Positions 50,668-62,970 of a stretch of 64,000 nt of DNA are shown one piece after another. This stretch comes from Dromaius novaehollandiae (lineage: Eukaryota; Chordata; Aves; Casuariiformes; Dromaiidae), in the NCBI RefSeq assembly GCF_036370855.1, contig NC_088100.1, positions 105,518,887 to 105,582,886 of the forward strand. Direction: 5' to 3'. Position numbers and translations under genes: made by a program. Within the stretch, counting starts at the first letter, position 1. Each line of letters begins with the position of its first letter. The notes beneath the pieces are model-generated. The model made no database searches, had not been told where the DNA came from, and saw only the letters and a list, made by a program, of their open reading frames with translations.

Positions 50668-53600
50668 GTGATGGGAAATACTGTTACCTTTTGGTTTTTC
50701 TACCTTGTCTTTTACTGCTTATTTGTGCCCTTACAAAGACAAGGAAGATGGAGGTCAAAAAATAGTCAGCGGATAATTAATTGGCTGATTTAGCACTTGC
50801 TGTCAAGTTTACATTCATTATTCTGCATTTTTAATGGCATGTTTTCTAATATCACATACATCCTATCACATATGTCCTGCCTCAAATTTCATTCATACGT
50901 CTTTGTGTCTGGAGATTCTGGCTACTTGGCCCAGGTGCCCAAATGCCATCTCCTTCTAAGCTCTAAAAAGACTCACTTTGAATGCTTGATTACCCAAGAG
51001 CAGAGAGACTTATATGGGACTTAGTTGCCCTCAGCAGATGATCAGCTTATTCTACAAGTCTTAGAATTTTATCTTGTTCAGGAAGAATAGGAATTAGGAG
51101 AAGTCTGAGCCATTCTAATAGAATGCATAATTGTGTCTTTTTTATAATTGTAAGTGTAGGCTTGTTATATTCATTAGCTATCTCAGTTGGCAGGAGCACT
51201 CTTTATAAAGAAGTTTGAAGACTACCTGAGGCAGCTTAGGCTTTTGAACACAAAAGAAAAATAGTTTTGAGTTACTGAAGAATTAATGGTTTATTTTCCC
51301 ATCTTCTTCCCACATATCAAGTGCATCCTATTGCAGTATGTGAATATAACGTGTATGAAGTATAGCTCCCCTGGGAATGGAAGCAGTGAACACTTACCAA
51401 TATGCTCAGATGTGCAACAGCCAAGGATATAGAAGAAAGTTTGGTCAAGCATAACCAGTCCAACCTGCAAATGTATGAAAAATTAAAAAGAGGCTTTGAG
51501 CAAGAATTGTCATTTATGTCCCCAAATTAGTCTTTGCAGAGTAAATAGAATAGGGTGGTGTATGGCTTCATTTGCAAAACCAAATGGATATGCGTTTATC
51601 CACCTTTTAGACATTCCTTGCAGTCAGAAAACTAGTGGATATTAAGACGCTAGTTGCAGATTAGAAAGAGCTGTAATTGCTTCTCTCAGTGATTGTATTA
51701 CAAACTGTATTCTGTTGTTTCTCTCTGTTACCTGAGGAAAGTAAAATTCTCATTCATTCCTTACGAAAAGGATTTTGCAAGGTGTACAGACAATGGAGAT
51801 TTAGATCCACTGCAGCTTGTGTGGATAGCTGTCTGATACCTTTTGTTTAGGGATCCTCCCATGTAATCATAAGATGATTCATGTGCTAAAATTTTATCTG
51901 ATCCAGGACCAGGGTACTTCACTATTTGCAGGATAGACTCCTTTGTCCCTCTCCACTTTTATGATTTTTTTTTCCTATAATGATATTTTAAGAGGGCTCC
52001 ACCATTTGTTATCTCTACTTTTTTCCAGTCTAGTCAGCCTCACTATTTTTATGTGCTGCGTACTAAGGTGGTGACAGCTGATTAGGTTTTTATTATATTT
52101 GCTTTTATTCTGTTGTACACCTTTCACCTACTTTGACAGAAGTGAGACATCAAGGAAAAAAAATGAAATAGTAACAAAAAGGAGGAAAAGATTGAATGCA
52201 ACAAGATTTTATTTTTAATCAGCTTTGTTCTAATTTCAGCTTGCCCAACAGTTTTTGATATGCAAAAGAAGTGTCCTTCATATTGATTTAATGAAAATGG
52301 TCATTTTGCTGAGGGTGTGTGTATATATCATCCATTCAAGATTTGAATATGCTCATTTGAGGTTTTTTGAGCTTAGTATGTCCTCTGGTTTGTTTCCCAC
52401 TCTTTTTAAAATTATAGCAGCTAAATTTCATACTTTTGCCAATTCAAATGGTGTTCATTTTTTCTCATAGCCAAGTAATTTGTTTCAACTTGTAGTTATT
52501 TCTCTTAAGATACCTCTCTGAAGGAATTTCTTTGTATTTCTCTTCCTCCTATACCCACACCTCTTCATCCAATATATCCTACAAACCAGTCTGCTTTGAA
52601 CATCTCCTTTTGTCAGCCACAAGACTATCAAAGGCAGTGATTTGTGGGCTTGGAGCAGCAGAGACAATACTTGCCTGGGTCACTAGTAATTAAGGAAAGT
52701 CAGTGGTCGAGAAGGAGAAAATCAGCTCAAGCCAAACTGAAGCATTTAGATATTTTACTGCTGCATCCTTTTAGGCCTCTCTCAGCTTATAAATATTAAT
52801 TTAAAGACTACCAACAAGGACAGTAAACGGATTTGGGCATAAAACCTCCTGTCAGGAGTGATTTGTGCCCAATAAAAGGAGAGCTGGATAGAGAAAGCTT
52901 GCTTCACTAAGTTTATGATAGACAGTGAAAGAGTGCCATCAAAATAAAAAGGCTTTCACTATGTAGTCTGCTATGCGGGTGTCTTCATTCCTAGCAAGCA
53001 CCCTACTGCTACTGTATTGCTTTCTTTTATAAACACATTTGACTCAAGAAGGCCGAGGTCTATGGTAGTGCCAACGCTGGCCATGCGCTTTGCAGGAGAG
53101 GTCCTGGAGAGGGACCATTTGTATCGGTGGCACCTTGTATTGAACTTTGCGATGGAGAAAGCTGACTAAGGTACACCTGTTTCCTCCTGATACCCAACCT
53201 GCAAGTACAAAAGAAGTCAGTAGACCCTGTATAATCTATGAAAGCATGTCTTTAAAATGTGAATGGACTAATTACATCCTCCCAGACTTCCTTCTGTAAC
53301 AATCTAGGAGACTTTCACTCTAAACTATAGTCTATTTCATTCTTCAATAGAAAATAGCACAAATTTTGTTTCTTTTCTTCATTCCTCTGAAAAGCCAAGT
53401 TCATGCCTCTTGAACTGGTAAATAATATTGTTGCTGACTGGAACAATTCAAAAAGCTGAACACCAGATAAATATTAACTGAACAAAATTTTAAATTAATT
53501 CAACATAACACTTTACTTAACCAAGTCTATGCACAGTAGCTGTGATTTCCACATGCTTAGTCTTGATAATATGTACTCTACCCATACCCTGTCTCTGTAG

Positions 53601-56600
53601 CTAGATCTGGGGATGGACACACACTTCACATCTTACAGTGTATAGTATTTGGCCACTTTGTTTACCCCCACACCATAAATTAGTAAAACTCTCTTGGAAG
53701 TTGTTGCATGGTGTCAATAGCCATATTCCTGTAGTTCACCTTCTATGTTTCAGATCTGGAGATTCAGAGTATTAGGCAGGCCTATTAAAAGATACTAACT
53801 TTTCCATTAATTTGTAAATTTTTAGCAATCTCAGTAAGCCATAATAATTGTTTCCTTGTCTTGAGATCATGCACAGAAGCAATGTACAAAGCAAAATGGC
53901 TGCAACACTAGAAAAAAGGGCATTTTGGGAAAGGTCTGCCTCTGAACAAGCTGGTATTGGGTGCCAGTCTGTTGACCCTCACGGTTTGATCCAGTCAGAA
54001 GGATCACTGAGGAGAAAGTACTGCCTGGGAAAACCTTACAGGTAGAGGGCAGTGGAGGAAGAGAAAGGAAATATGTATTTGGGGAAATACCCTTATGAAA
54101 AAATGCTGAAAGCCAGAGCTATGCTTTGTCAATGGAATTAACATGAAACAAGGGTCCTTAGAGATGATCATTCTGAAAAGAAATGAAAAATACATAAAAC
54201 TTTGTTTAATTTATGGAATTTATAGGCTGCTGACCAGTAAGTATAAAGTTCTGTTCCCTGGGTCCTCACTATCACTCATGTATTACTTGTCAGTAAATGT
54301 GGTGCACTCAGAACATAACAGCTACGGTAATATTTCTGTTCCCACTGCAGCTTTACTACACCCATGAAACTCCGTAATCTTTAAATTCCCTCACTGTTAA
54401 CATCTGCTGAAACATTATTGGTCCCAGCATAGCCAAGCTGCTCTGAAATTACATTTAGCAGAGTAGTTAATGCTAACAGTATAATTCTAGAAGCAACCAT
54501 GTTTTAAAAAGGCTTTATAACTGACACAGCGACTGTGCCTCCTTCTGATTTTATTCCCTTCCCACTGCTCTGTTTTTCGTCATTATCTCATCTGCAGGCC
54601 AGAATTCATGTTTAAACAGCATTTTCTTTTCCTTTTAGAAAAAAAATTATGATTTTGTTTCTTGACCTAGATCTCTAAAACAAACTTATGAAAACACCTT
54701 TTTTTGTACTAAAAAAAATCCAGATACAACATCAATTCAAGGGGTTATAGTTCAAAATTAATCAATTTTTAATAAAATTCGTATATGTTACCACCCATTT
54801 AGGATGCTTCACATGGTTTAAATTCAAATGGCCCTACATATAAGCAAAATAAGCAGGTTGCATATGGACATTATTAATGATGATGCCTCAGTAAGTTCAT
54901 TTTCAGCTAATAAAGAGTTCACGTGCTCAGGGCTTTGCTTTTATAGGACAGTGTTGCACAGAGGGCATTTACTTAACCACTGGCTGTTGTAATCATGCAA
55001 CCGTTACTCCAAAAATTAAAATGCAAACAGAGGATTTTATCTGCAATTCTGCTGTATATTTTTTTCATGGTATGTAATATAATATATATTACAATATACA
55101 AATAGAGCTATATAACCCTATATAATGTTATATTCACAGATAATCTGGAAAAATAAACAAACTTTTTAGAAGAAAAAGAATTTACACATGCTTTTCTAGG
55201 AAATTAAGCTGAAAACTTCCACTTTCCTTCCAGTGAGTGAAAAAACACATTCGGCAATTCATCACTCAGCTAACAATCCTGCTATCTTGGTTTCAAAAAA
55301 CAGCTGTGATTCACACACATTCTATTACTGGAAAATTACTTGTTTAATTTATGTCACTATTAGATATTATAACACTCATGTATTTAGAATATTAGCCTAA
55401 ACCTAAATACTAGACCGATAAAAAAACTCAAGAATTCCTGTTCAAAAAACAATGAACCATATAGTTTAAAACACAACTATGTGAAGAATAATTTTTGTAT
55501 TACCTAGCTTTGTACAAGGATAGATAGAGTCCTAAAAATGTTAAATTTAACTGGTTCCTGATTCATGAACAGCAGTAAATGACATCTGTGCCAGATGGCA
55601 GTCAACATTTGTGTGTGTGTATACTCTGATTTTCTCTTCTCACGTCCCATCTACTTTTTGTTAGTAGTTGCTGCTTAAGTGCCAGTGTCCATAGTGATTT
55701 CATTCAATGTAGGTTAAAGCAATGCCAGTGAAGGAATTTCCCAGGGATACCTTGCTAGTTTATTATGCTGTTCCAATAACAACAGTGCTAGATTCAAGAC
55801 AATTTATTAAATATTTTCCAGTCTGTTTTTCTATTCCTCCCACACATCTGTTCTAGAAACACATTTTCAAGAGGGATCATTCTTGTCGTTGTCTTCTTGT
55901 TTATAATGCAATAGTGTGTCCTTTAAGCAAACAAGTAAAATCATAGTTTCTTCATGACTATTAAAGCAAATATATCACAGTGTGATGCTATTTGTAGCAA
56001 CGCAAAATAATTTCTGTTGAGACTTTGCAATGCAGTGATGTCCAGGGCAAGACTGTTTGCTGTGTGGATCATTTCCTTTCGTCCTGTCATACCCATATCT
56101 GCTTTCTGTATGAAAGGGAATAGTAAGCTCAAAATCTTGTGAAGCTCACCAGATAAGCCAGCCAACCCTGTGGTTACTCCAAGTTTAAACCCAGCTGCTG
56201 CTAAGTCTTGTCAGGAGAGACACCAAATCGTATCAATGACATAGCTTCCCCAGTCAGAGGGAATGGCAAAGCCTTTGAAAGAACAAGTTAAAGCAATTTT
56301 ATGCATCATTATCATAATGCATCAGCCTCAAAACACATCATAAGGCAGCATTTTACAAACTTTTTACTGCAGCCTATTGGAATCAGAATTTGAATACTTC
56401 TTTTTTCTTCTTCTATTTTTAGAGAAGCTGAAACAAAACTGGGGAGAAAAGGGAATTTTAATACAAACAAACGTTATGAAATTTCACACCTCCTTCATCT
56501 ACAAATCAGTAAAAACCAGCAGAATTTTTGAAAAGCAGAAAATTGGCTAACTAACTTCTGACATTCTTGCTTTCATTAAAACAGAATCTAGGACCAAGCC

Positions 56601-58813
56601 ATTTTGCCTAAAAAGTTACTTTTGGAAACTAAAACGCAGATAACAATTCTTGGTGTTTGGTCAATGCCAGCTCTGGATAAGAATCTGAATTCTGCTATTT
56701 CTGAATTGCACTTGCATACAAAGCATGATTTTGAGCAATGCCATATTTTAAATTTTACTTCTTTTGTCAAAAACCGCAATATTGAAATATTCACTTCAGT
56801 ATCAACTCTGAGGCCTAACTAATCAGTGACCTTCTTAGAGGAAGCCATATAATATGTATGTCAAATACCAGCTATATTGGCAGAACTGTATCAATCAGGG
56901 TAGTAGTATCTTACATATTATGCTACGTAATAGGTCTCTCTCTCTCCTGAAGTGCTTAAAAAACCTACAAAAATTATTCTGAAACTGCTCTAGAGATAAA
57001 TGGCGCTTTCTGGGGGATGTGATACCCATATCATTTATCATAATATTAAAAATAGTACTTAGCTGCATAGGGCACTTTGGTGCTTCTTATTTTCTAAATG
57101 TTGTAGAAATATTTGTTAATGATTCCATTAGTTACTGACTATAACAATTATGACTTGACTTTAATGATCAATGTATGCATGATATTCTCATTTATTTTCT
57201 ATATAACTCCCTATTTTTTAAGGGCAAGCACTCCCATACTTTTGGAAAGGTAACAGCAATCTCCCCAGCTGAAAGTCACTTGGCCTTTGGTCCCCTTCCT
57301 CACCACAGCCTTTCTGATGTGCCGGTGCTCTTATCTCCTGACTCCATCACAGCAAGGCTTGGGAGGAGGAGAGGCAGTTCCCTAGCTCATGCTCATGACT
57401 CTGCCTAAGCTGCACAGTGCCAGAGCTAAATCTAAATTTAACTAGCTTATATAACGGAAGCAGTGTAACAGTGCTAGCTATGGTAAAACCATATTGTATT
57501 TATTTTTCTGGCTGTAAGGACTGAATTAAGGTTGCATAAGCACAGACAGATCTTGGTGTCCTGACTATAAGTAGTAGTGGCCCTCTTTTAAGTAAAGTTT
57601 AAGACTAAACATCCAGACTCTCATGGGCAGAGGAGGAAAACATGCAGTAATGGAAGCATATTTTTGCCTGCTTTCCCCAGGCTTGATTCTCACGGCCCCT
57701 TCCCATACAGACTGTCCTTTTCCATAGCCTCTCTATCCTCTGCTTTTAATTCCTTCTCTTAGTTCCATTGTCCTTTAAATTCAGAGATAGATACTTCTTT
57801 GCTTATTGATTGTTATTGATTAGATCTACTGGATTTCCCACACTATTCTCTCATTTTTGGGGTAATTCTTTTGGACCATGTAGCCTTTTACCTAACTGTA
57901 TAGGAAGATGAGGTGTTTAATGCTGAATAAGATTTCATTCTGACAGCCATGTAACTAAAAGTTAAACACTGCAGTTCTTAATTGTACATGCCTAACTGGT
58001 GAAGTCTCTAGTTGCTGGTCCAAAAAAATCTGTTTTTCTCTAATTGGATTACATTATTCTAAGTATTTTGTAGATTATATGTATATATAATTTCAGCCTT
58101 GAAAAAAATACGTAACATGGGAAATTTCAGTACATGTGTAATTCTGAGACATTTCTACACAACTGGAAAATCTGGTTATAAGGAAGAATACAAGCTTATC
58201 CTGTAAGACAGTCGTCAACAATACTATCACATCCAGCACTGAAACCATCAAAACCATCAGCCCTGATAAGACTTGAGTCATTGGGTTTTGAATTTACAGG
58301 CTATATGTTGATGAATGGGGATATTCATAATAGTTTCTCTTCTTTGTATTTGCAGACACAGAAATGTAACACTTTATCCAGTTCAATCCAAAAACCAAAC
58401 CAAACCAAAAAAAAGGGAACAACTACCCCTTGCCCTGTCCCCTCTTCGTCCTTTCACAAAAGCTTCTTATAAAACTCCCTGTGCTTAAAATCAGTGTGTG
58501 GAAGGAAGAACAGGAAAAAAAAAGCTCTTAAATCCAACCAGTTGTTATAATGAGAGCTGTAGATTATCATATTATTTCCCTCAGTCAAATCTTCCTGCTC
58601 TAAGACTGACAAGTAGCCTAGCTCTCATAGAAATGAGGTAGAAAAAATAAAAGTCCCAGGTCTACACAATATTGCACAAATGATTCAGCTACTATAGCCT
58701 TTCAGACCTTCTGCCCATGCACAGATCAGCATCAAGGATTTATGACCTGATGAGCTTACAGTCTGAGGTGGTGGTGCTGCAGCTAAACCTGGTGTAATTC
58801 TGATGTTCCTCCT
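50668..58813. other. AT-rich non-coding sequence
   Basis: No gene or repeat family recognised. It contains an exon-like segment at 53866-54041, a TA-rich tract at about 55075-55135 and a POU/homeodomain-like palindromic motif at 56303-56323. The block 54820-55030 is AT-rich with several TAAT cores. Confidence 0.55.
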
Positions 58814-58853
58814 CTAGCACTGCAAATGAAAAGTGCAGTTCAAGCAGTGCTAG
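58814..58853. repeat. Perfect 10-base-arm hairpin
   Basis: ctagcactgc (58814-58823) and gcagtgctag (58844-58853) pair perfectly. Inside, 'actgc' and 'gcagt' offer an alternative nested pairing. Preceded by 'cctggtgtaattctgat' (58790-58806), which recalls the arms of the palindromic element at 47041, so it may be a decayed MITE. Confidence 0.55.
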
Positions 58854-61800
58854 TTTTTACAAACTGCAGCTCACTGTACTTATATACTTTAGAGGTGGAT
58901 CATATGTAATAAAAATGTAATTCTATTATGATGATGATGACTAATGCACAGCCGTAAGCTATGCTAGTTTAAGTGCTGAGCTCCACTGCAACTTTGTCTG
59001 TCAGAAAACTAATTCAGTGAGGGGCAAACAATCTGTGAATATTTGCTAACTTTGCTTAAATAGCTTTTTAGACAGAAAGATGGAAAAACAATATTTTAAT
59101 ATATAATTTAAATCTTCTGAACAATATGTTGCAATGTTCCATTTCAAAATGACTGCTGGTTTCAGTTAAATGCCATGGCATGAAATAAATAATAAACAAG
59201 CAAACAAACAGATAGAAGTATAATGGGAATATTAGAATGTAATGTTACAATTGACCTGAGACCATATTTTGTTTTGGAGGGCGTAGTGAACCTTCTGAAA
59301 GCTGGCCTATGGCCTTCTTTCAAAGCACTGTCTTTGAAGAAATCTTCTCTAGCCACATTCAAGTACTTCCAGGCTCTTCATGCTGCTTTAGACTTTCAAA
59401 GAATGCAGAGAGCAACATGTGAGGATAAGGTTTGTTCCATAGCTTGTAGTATGTGATCACATAGGATTTAGTATGAAATTATGAATGGCAGTTCTCTGTA
59501 CGTAAAAATGGGAATCAAGCCTCAGGACTGTCCTACATATAAAACTACAAAATCAAAAGGAAGTGTATTAAAATGGTAGGAAAACTGGTATTTAGATGCA
59601 TGTCCTGCTGTCTTCTTATTCATAGGTCACAAAAGCCCTTTCTTTTCTGGATAGAGAAGAGGTTTCACAATATAATAAGAGTATTATTGAAAAGAATTGT
59701 TTTATAAAAAAGTTGAATTAAAAATTGCAGAGCCATACTGTAATACCATTAAGACACTCCTGGGTATGTTTTAATGGTCCATTAATACACGCCTCAGGTG
59801 ACTGGATGCATGAGGCTGCACATCTTACAGCATGTATTAATGAACCTCTGAAACATGCCCTGTCATGTGCTAATATTGCATTACGATGTTGCACTGCTGG
59901 GAAGCCTCAGAAGTAACCAGAAGAATGTTTTTGATCTGCAGGAAATACTATGATTAGAGTATATATATGATTGTGTTATCTGATTGCCTGTGTGTCTGCA
60001 TCTATTGTATTTTCAGATATTCAATAAATACCAAAATAGTATTAAAGCAATAAGGTCTGTAACACCCATGTAAAATGATCTGTTATTAAATATTAAAATG
60101 CACACTAAACCACATTAGGTATTTCATACACATGCAGAATGATGAATCCTTGCCCTAAAGAGATTATAGGTATATATGGTATAGATAAGGCAAGGTTATA
60201 AAGGAAGAAGTTCATTAAGAGAGGCCTGTGTATTTCTGTTCTTCTATAATCCTTGTCTATTTTTATCTTTCACTCTAACCTGTGCTTATTATAATGTAAC
60301 CCTTTTCTTTATGATAAACATTTTAAAATATGTGATGTTATGATTCTTGATTACCTTGAGCAGAATGCTATAGATCCTCATTAGAAAGAACTTCAGGTAT
60401 TTTTAACTCAGAAGGGCCTTTTAAGAAGCCTTATATATGGGTAAGCCACTTGAGAAAAAATACTTAAGCGTATACTAAACTGCATTTCCACTCAGCAAAG
60501 CATTAAAGTTTCTCCATGAGCTTAAATTCCATTGAGATCAAGTAGAACTTACACATACCTAAAGATAAGCATGTAAGTAAGCTCTTTGTTGGAGAGAGAT
60601 GCACTGATGATTCAGAGCCAGAGCTGCCTGTAAGGCTGCCTTTTACATGACACAGTATAATGCTACACTTACAGTGCTGGGAAAAACAATGTTATCACAA
60701 TTAAGGAGGGAAGGAAGATGTTAAAATACGGTTCACTTACCATAATATGAATAAAAAATAGGAGTATTTTCCTATGCTTCAAAGTTGTTTCTTCATTGGG
60801 CAGCTCTCATTGTTCTCCTTGCTCTCATTGGCATCTCGCAACCAGTAATATAACTGAGGAAAAAATGAACAATTACTATACAGATTTATATTTCTCCACT
60901 CCTGCCTTTTGTGTACCATGGTACCTTCTTTCACTGAAAGGCCTTTTAAATAAGAGGTATTTAACAACTGGACTGAATTTGCCGCTTATTAAAAAATAAA
61001 CAAAACGTAGCTCATAAGAGATATGGGTAACTACTTACTAGGCAGATTTTTTTTTAATTCTTTACTGGCAGATCATACAGTTCCAGCATTACAGCAGCTT
61101 GTCACCGGATGGAGGTCATTACATTTCTTCTGGAGTTGTTCTGCTCCAGTCCTGTATGTTTAGCTGAAAAGTAGCCAAAAAGTTTAAACATTAAAGAAAA
61201 TTAGACAATGAAAATGATTGCATAGTGGATGAAACAATCAAGACTTTCCATCTCTTTAATGTATCGAAATCAGACTGGGTAACTTTTGAAAGTTATGCTT
61301 AATTGAATTATTAGGCTCATTACAAGAAATACAGGGAAATTTAAAGTTTTGTGATATACAGAAGGTCTGACATGATAATCTAGTACTGTCCCTTGGCTGT
61401 AAGCAAATGACTTCATGATTAGTAATCAAGCTATTTTTCTCCAGTTTAGCAGAGATACAAGCTGTGTTGCTTTGCTCCCAGCAATGCTCACGCTTTTTAA
61501 CAGAATGCCTCTCTTTTTTTCTTTTCTAGTATTTGAATCATGCAACAGATGAGGAGGAATCTCTCTTCAAGCTGAACCCTGAAATGTTTTGTGTCAAACA
61601 TATATACTAAATATATACTAAACATGTCTCTTCTCAGTGCTACTTGGAAAATTATAATGTCTGTTGTGGTTTCAGGTACTCTGAGGGAGATGATTGTCCA
61701 ATTATAGTTATCAGCCTGCAGAACAGGCATTTCACCTAGACTCCAAATATTAAAAGAAACCACGTAGACAAAATTTCCAGGGGCCACGCTCTGGCATGCA

Positions 61801-62754
61801 TCACACCGTTAATCAGACATACTGAAATCCAGACCAAATTTTATTTTTTCAGACACTCTAATGTGTCACAAACTGGACTACTTTTCCCCTCTTCCTCATG
61901 CCTGGAAGATGCAGGTCTATATTTACAAGGATCATGGCAGAAAGCCTCTACTTTTCCTGCCAGTGATTTCATGGAAAGACTCCAACTCATGAGCAAATTC
62001 CTCAGCCCTGTGAAATGGCCTTTAGCTCTTTGTTGTGATCCCAATTTGTAAGTGGATGTGCACCTGAATATCCATTAGCTGAGCTGCGAGAGTGCTGAGA
62101 GCCTCTCTGATATGCTTTGCGGGTAAACACTAAGCATGATTTAGATCTTTCAGAAGGGGTCCACATATTTGTACTGCTGATTCAGGCAAATTTCTATTTA
62201 TAGTTGACTAGAAGTGCTCTCTACCCTCAGGTAAATTTTGCGTTTCTGTATGAGAGGCCTTCATTCATTTGCTTTCTTCTGAGAAACCTCTCATCTTTGT
62301 TTTGAGGCCTTTCTTGCTTGTTGGACAGTTTTGGTCTCCAGTATTTGTTCTGCTTCTGCTTGTAATTCTTTTCTTTGGAAGTGCTTTCCTGTTTCGAATA
62401 CCAGTGCTGGCCCCTTACCAAAAATAGCAGATGTCAGGGTCTTGTGATTTGGTTCCCCATTAAAATAAAAGAACAGTGATATTGAGTCTGGTAATTCCTG
62501 CTAAAATGATATGATAAGCTGTCTCACTATAAATAGCATACAAATATTAAGGAAATGCTACCTATAGCTTAAACTGTCAGCCAAGATTGCAAAGAAGTCT
62601 GTAGCTGGATTTTTTGCTGCAGAATTATGAAATAAATGGTGATGCCAAATTATGATGCAAGTACCTCCAAATGAACACTGATGAGAACACTGAAAGAAAG
62701 GAAAGTAATTATAGGGATATCCCAAGACCAGTGGGAAGAAATATAGATAGGGAA
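58854..62754. other. AT-rich non-coding sequence with a candidate regulatory cluster
   Basis: No gene. The block 59741-59890 has an unusual set of inverted TAAT motifs (see findings). Elsewhere only short chance frames. Confidence 0.55.
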
Positions 62755-62970
62755 AATTAAAGTTGCCAAGAAAAACTTCCTGACATTGAAACATGCTAAG
62801 CTTTCAGACTGTCTCCCAAGGGAACAGAAAGGCCGATCACTTGAAATGTTTAACACTAGATTGGAGGCATCACTAGAGAAATATGCTACAGGGAACAACC
62901 TGTTATTGGCAGAAAGATGGACTGAATGCTGTAAAAGGGATTTTCTATCTCTAATGTTTACTTTTATGAT
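62755..62970 (+). repeat. CR1 LINE 3' end, plus strand, 5'-truncated
   Basis: Sense CR1 3' region in order: 'gccaagaaaaacttcctgac', 'gtctcccaagggaaca', 'atcacttgaaatgtttaaca', 'ctagattggaggcatcacta', 'gggaacaacctgttattggc', 'agatggactgaatgctgtaa', 'ttttctatctctaatgttta'. These match block by block the turtle/archosaur CR1 form (aggaaaacttcctgac ... cttcccaagggagg ... cgcttgaaacttttaaaac ... tagattggacaaagc ... gggaacaatcctgc..tgggc ... ggatggactagatgacctaataggtcttttccatctctaa). Clear but diverged, and no coding domain is left. The tail ends near 'tttatgata'. Confidence 0.88.

Noticed and set aside
53970..53992. tRNA T-arm-like 'ggtttgatcc'
   Set aside because: No acceptor stem, D-arm or anticodon arm can be placed around it.
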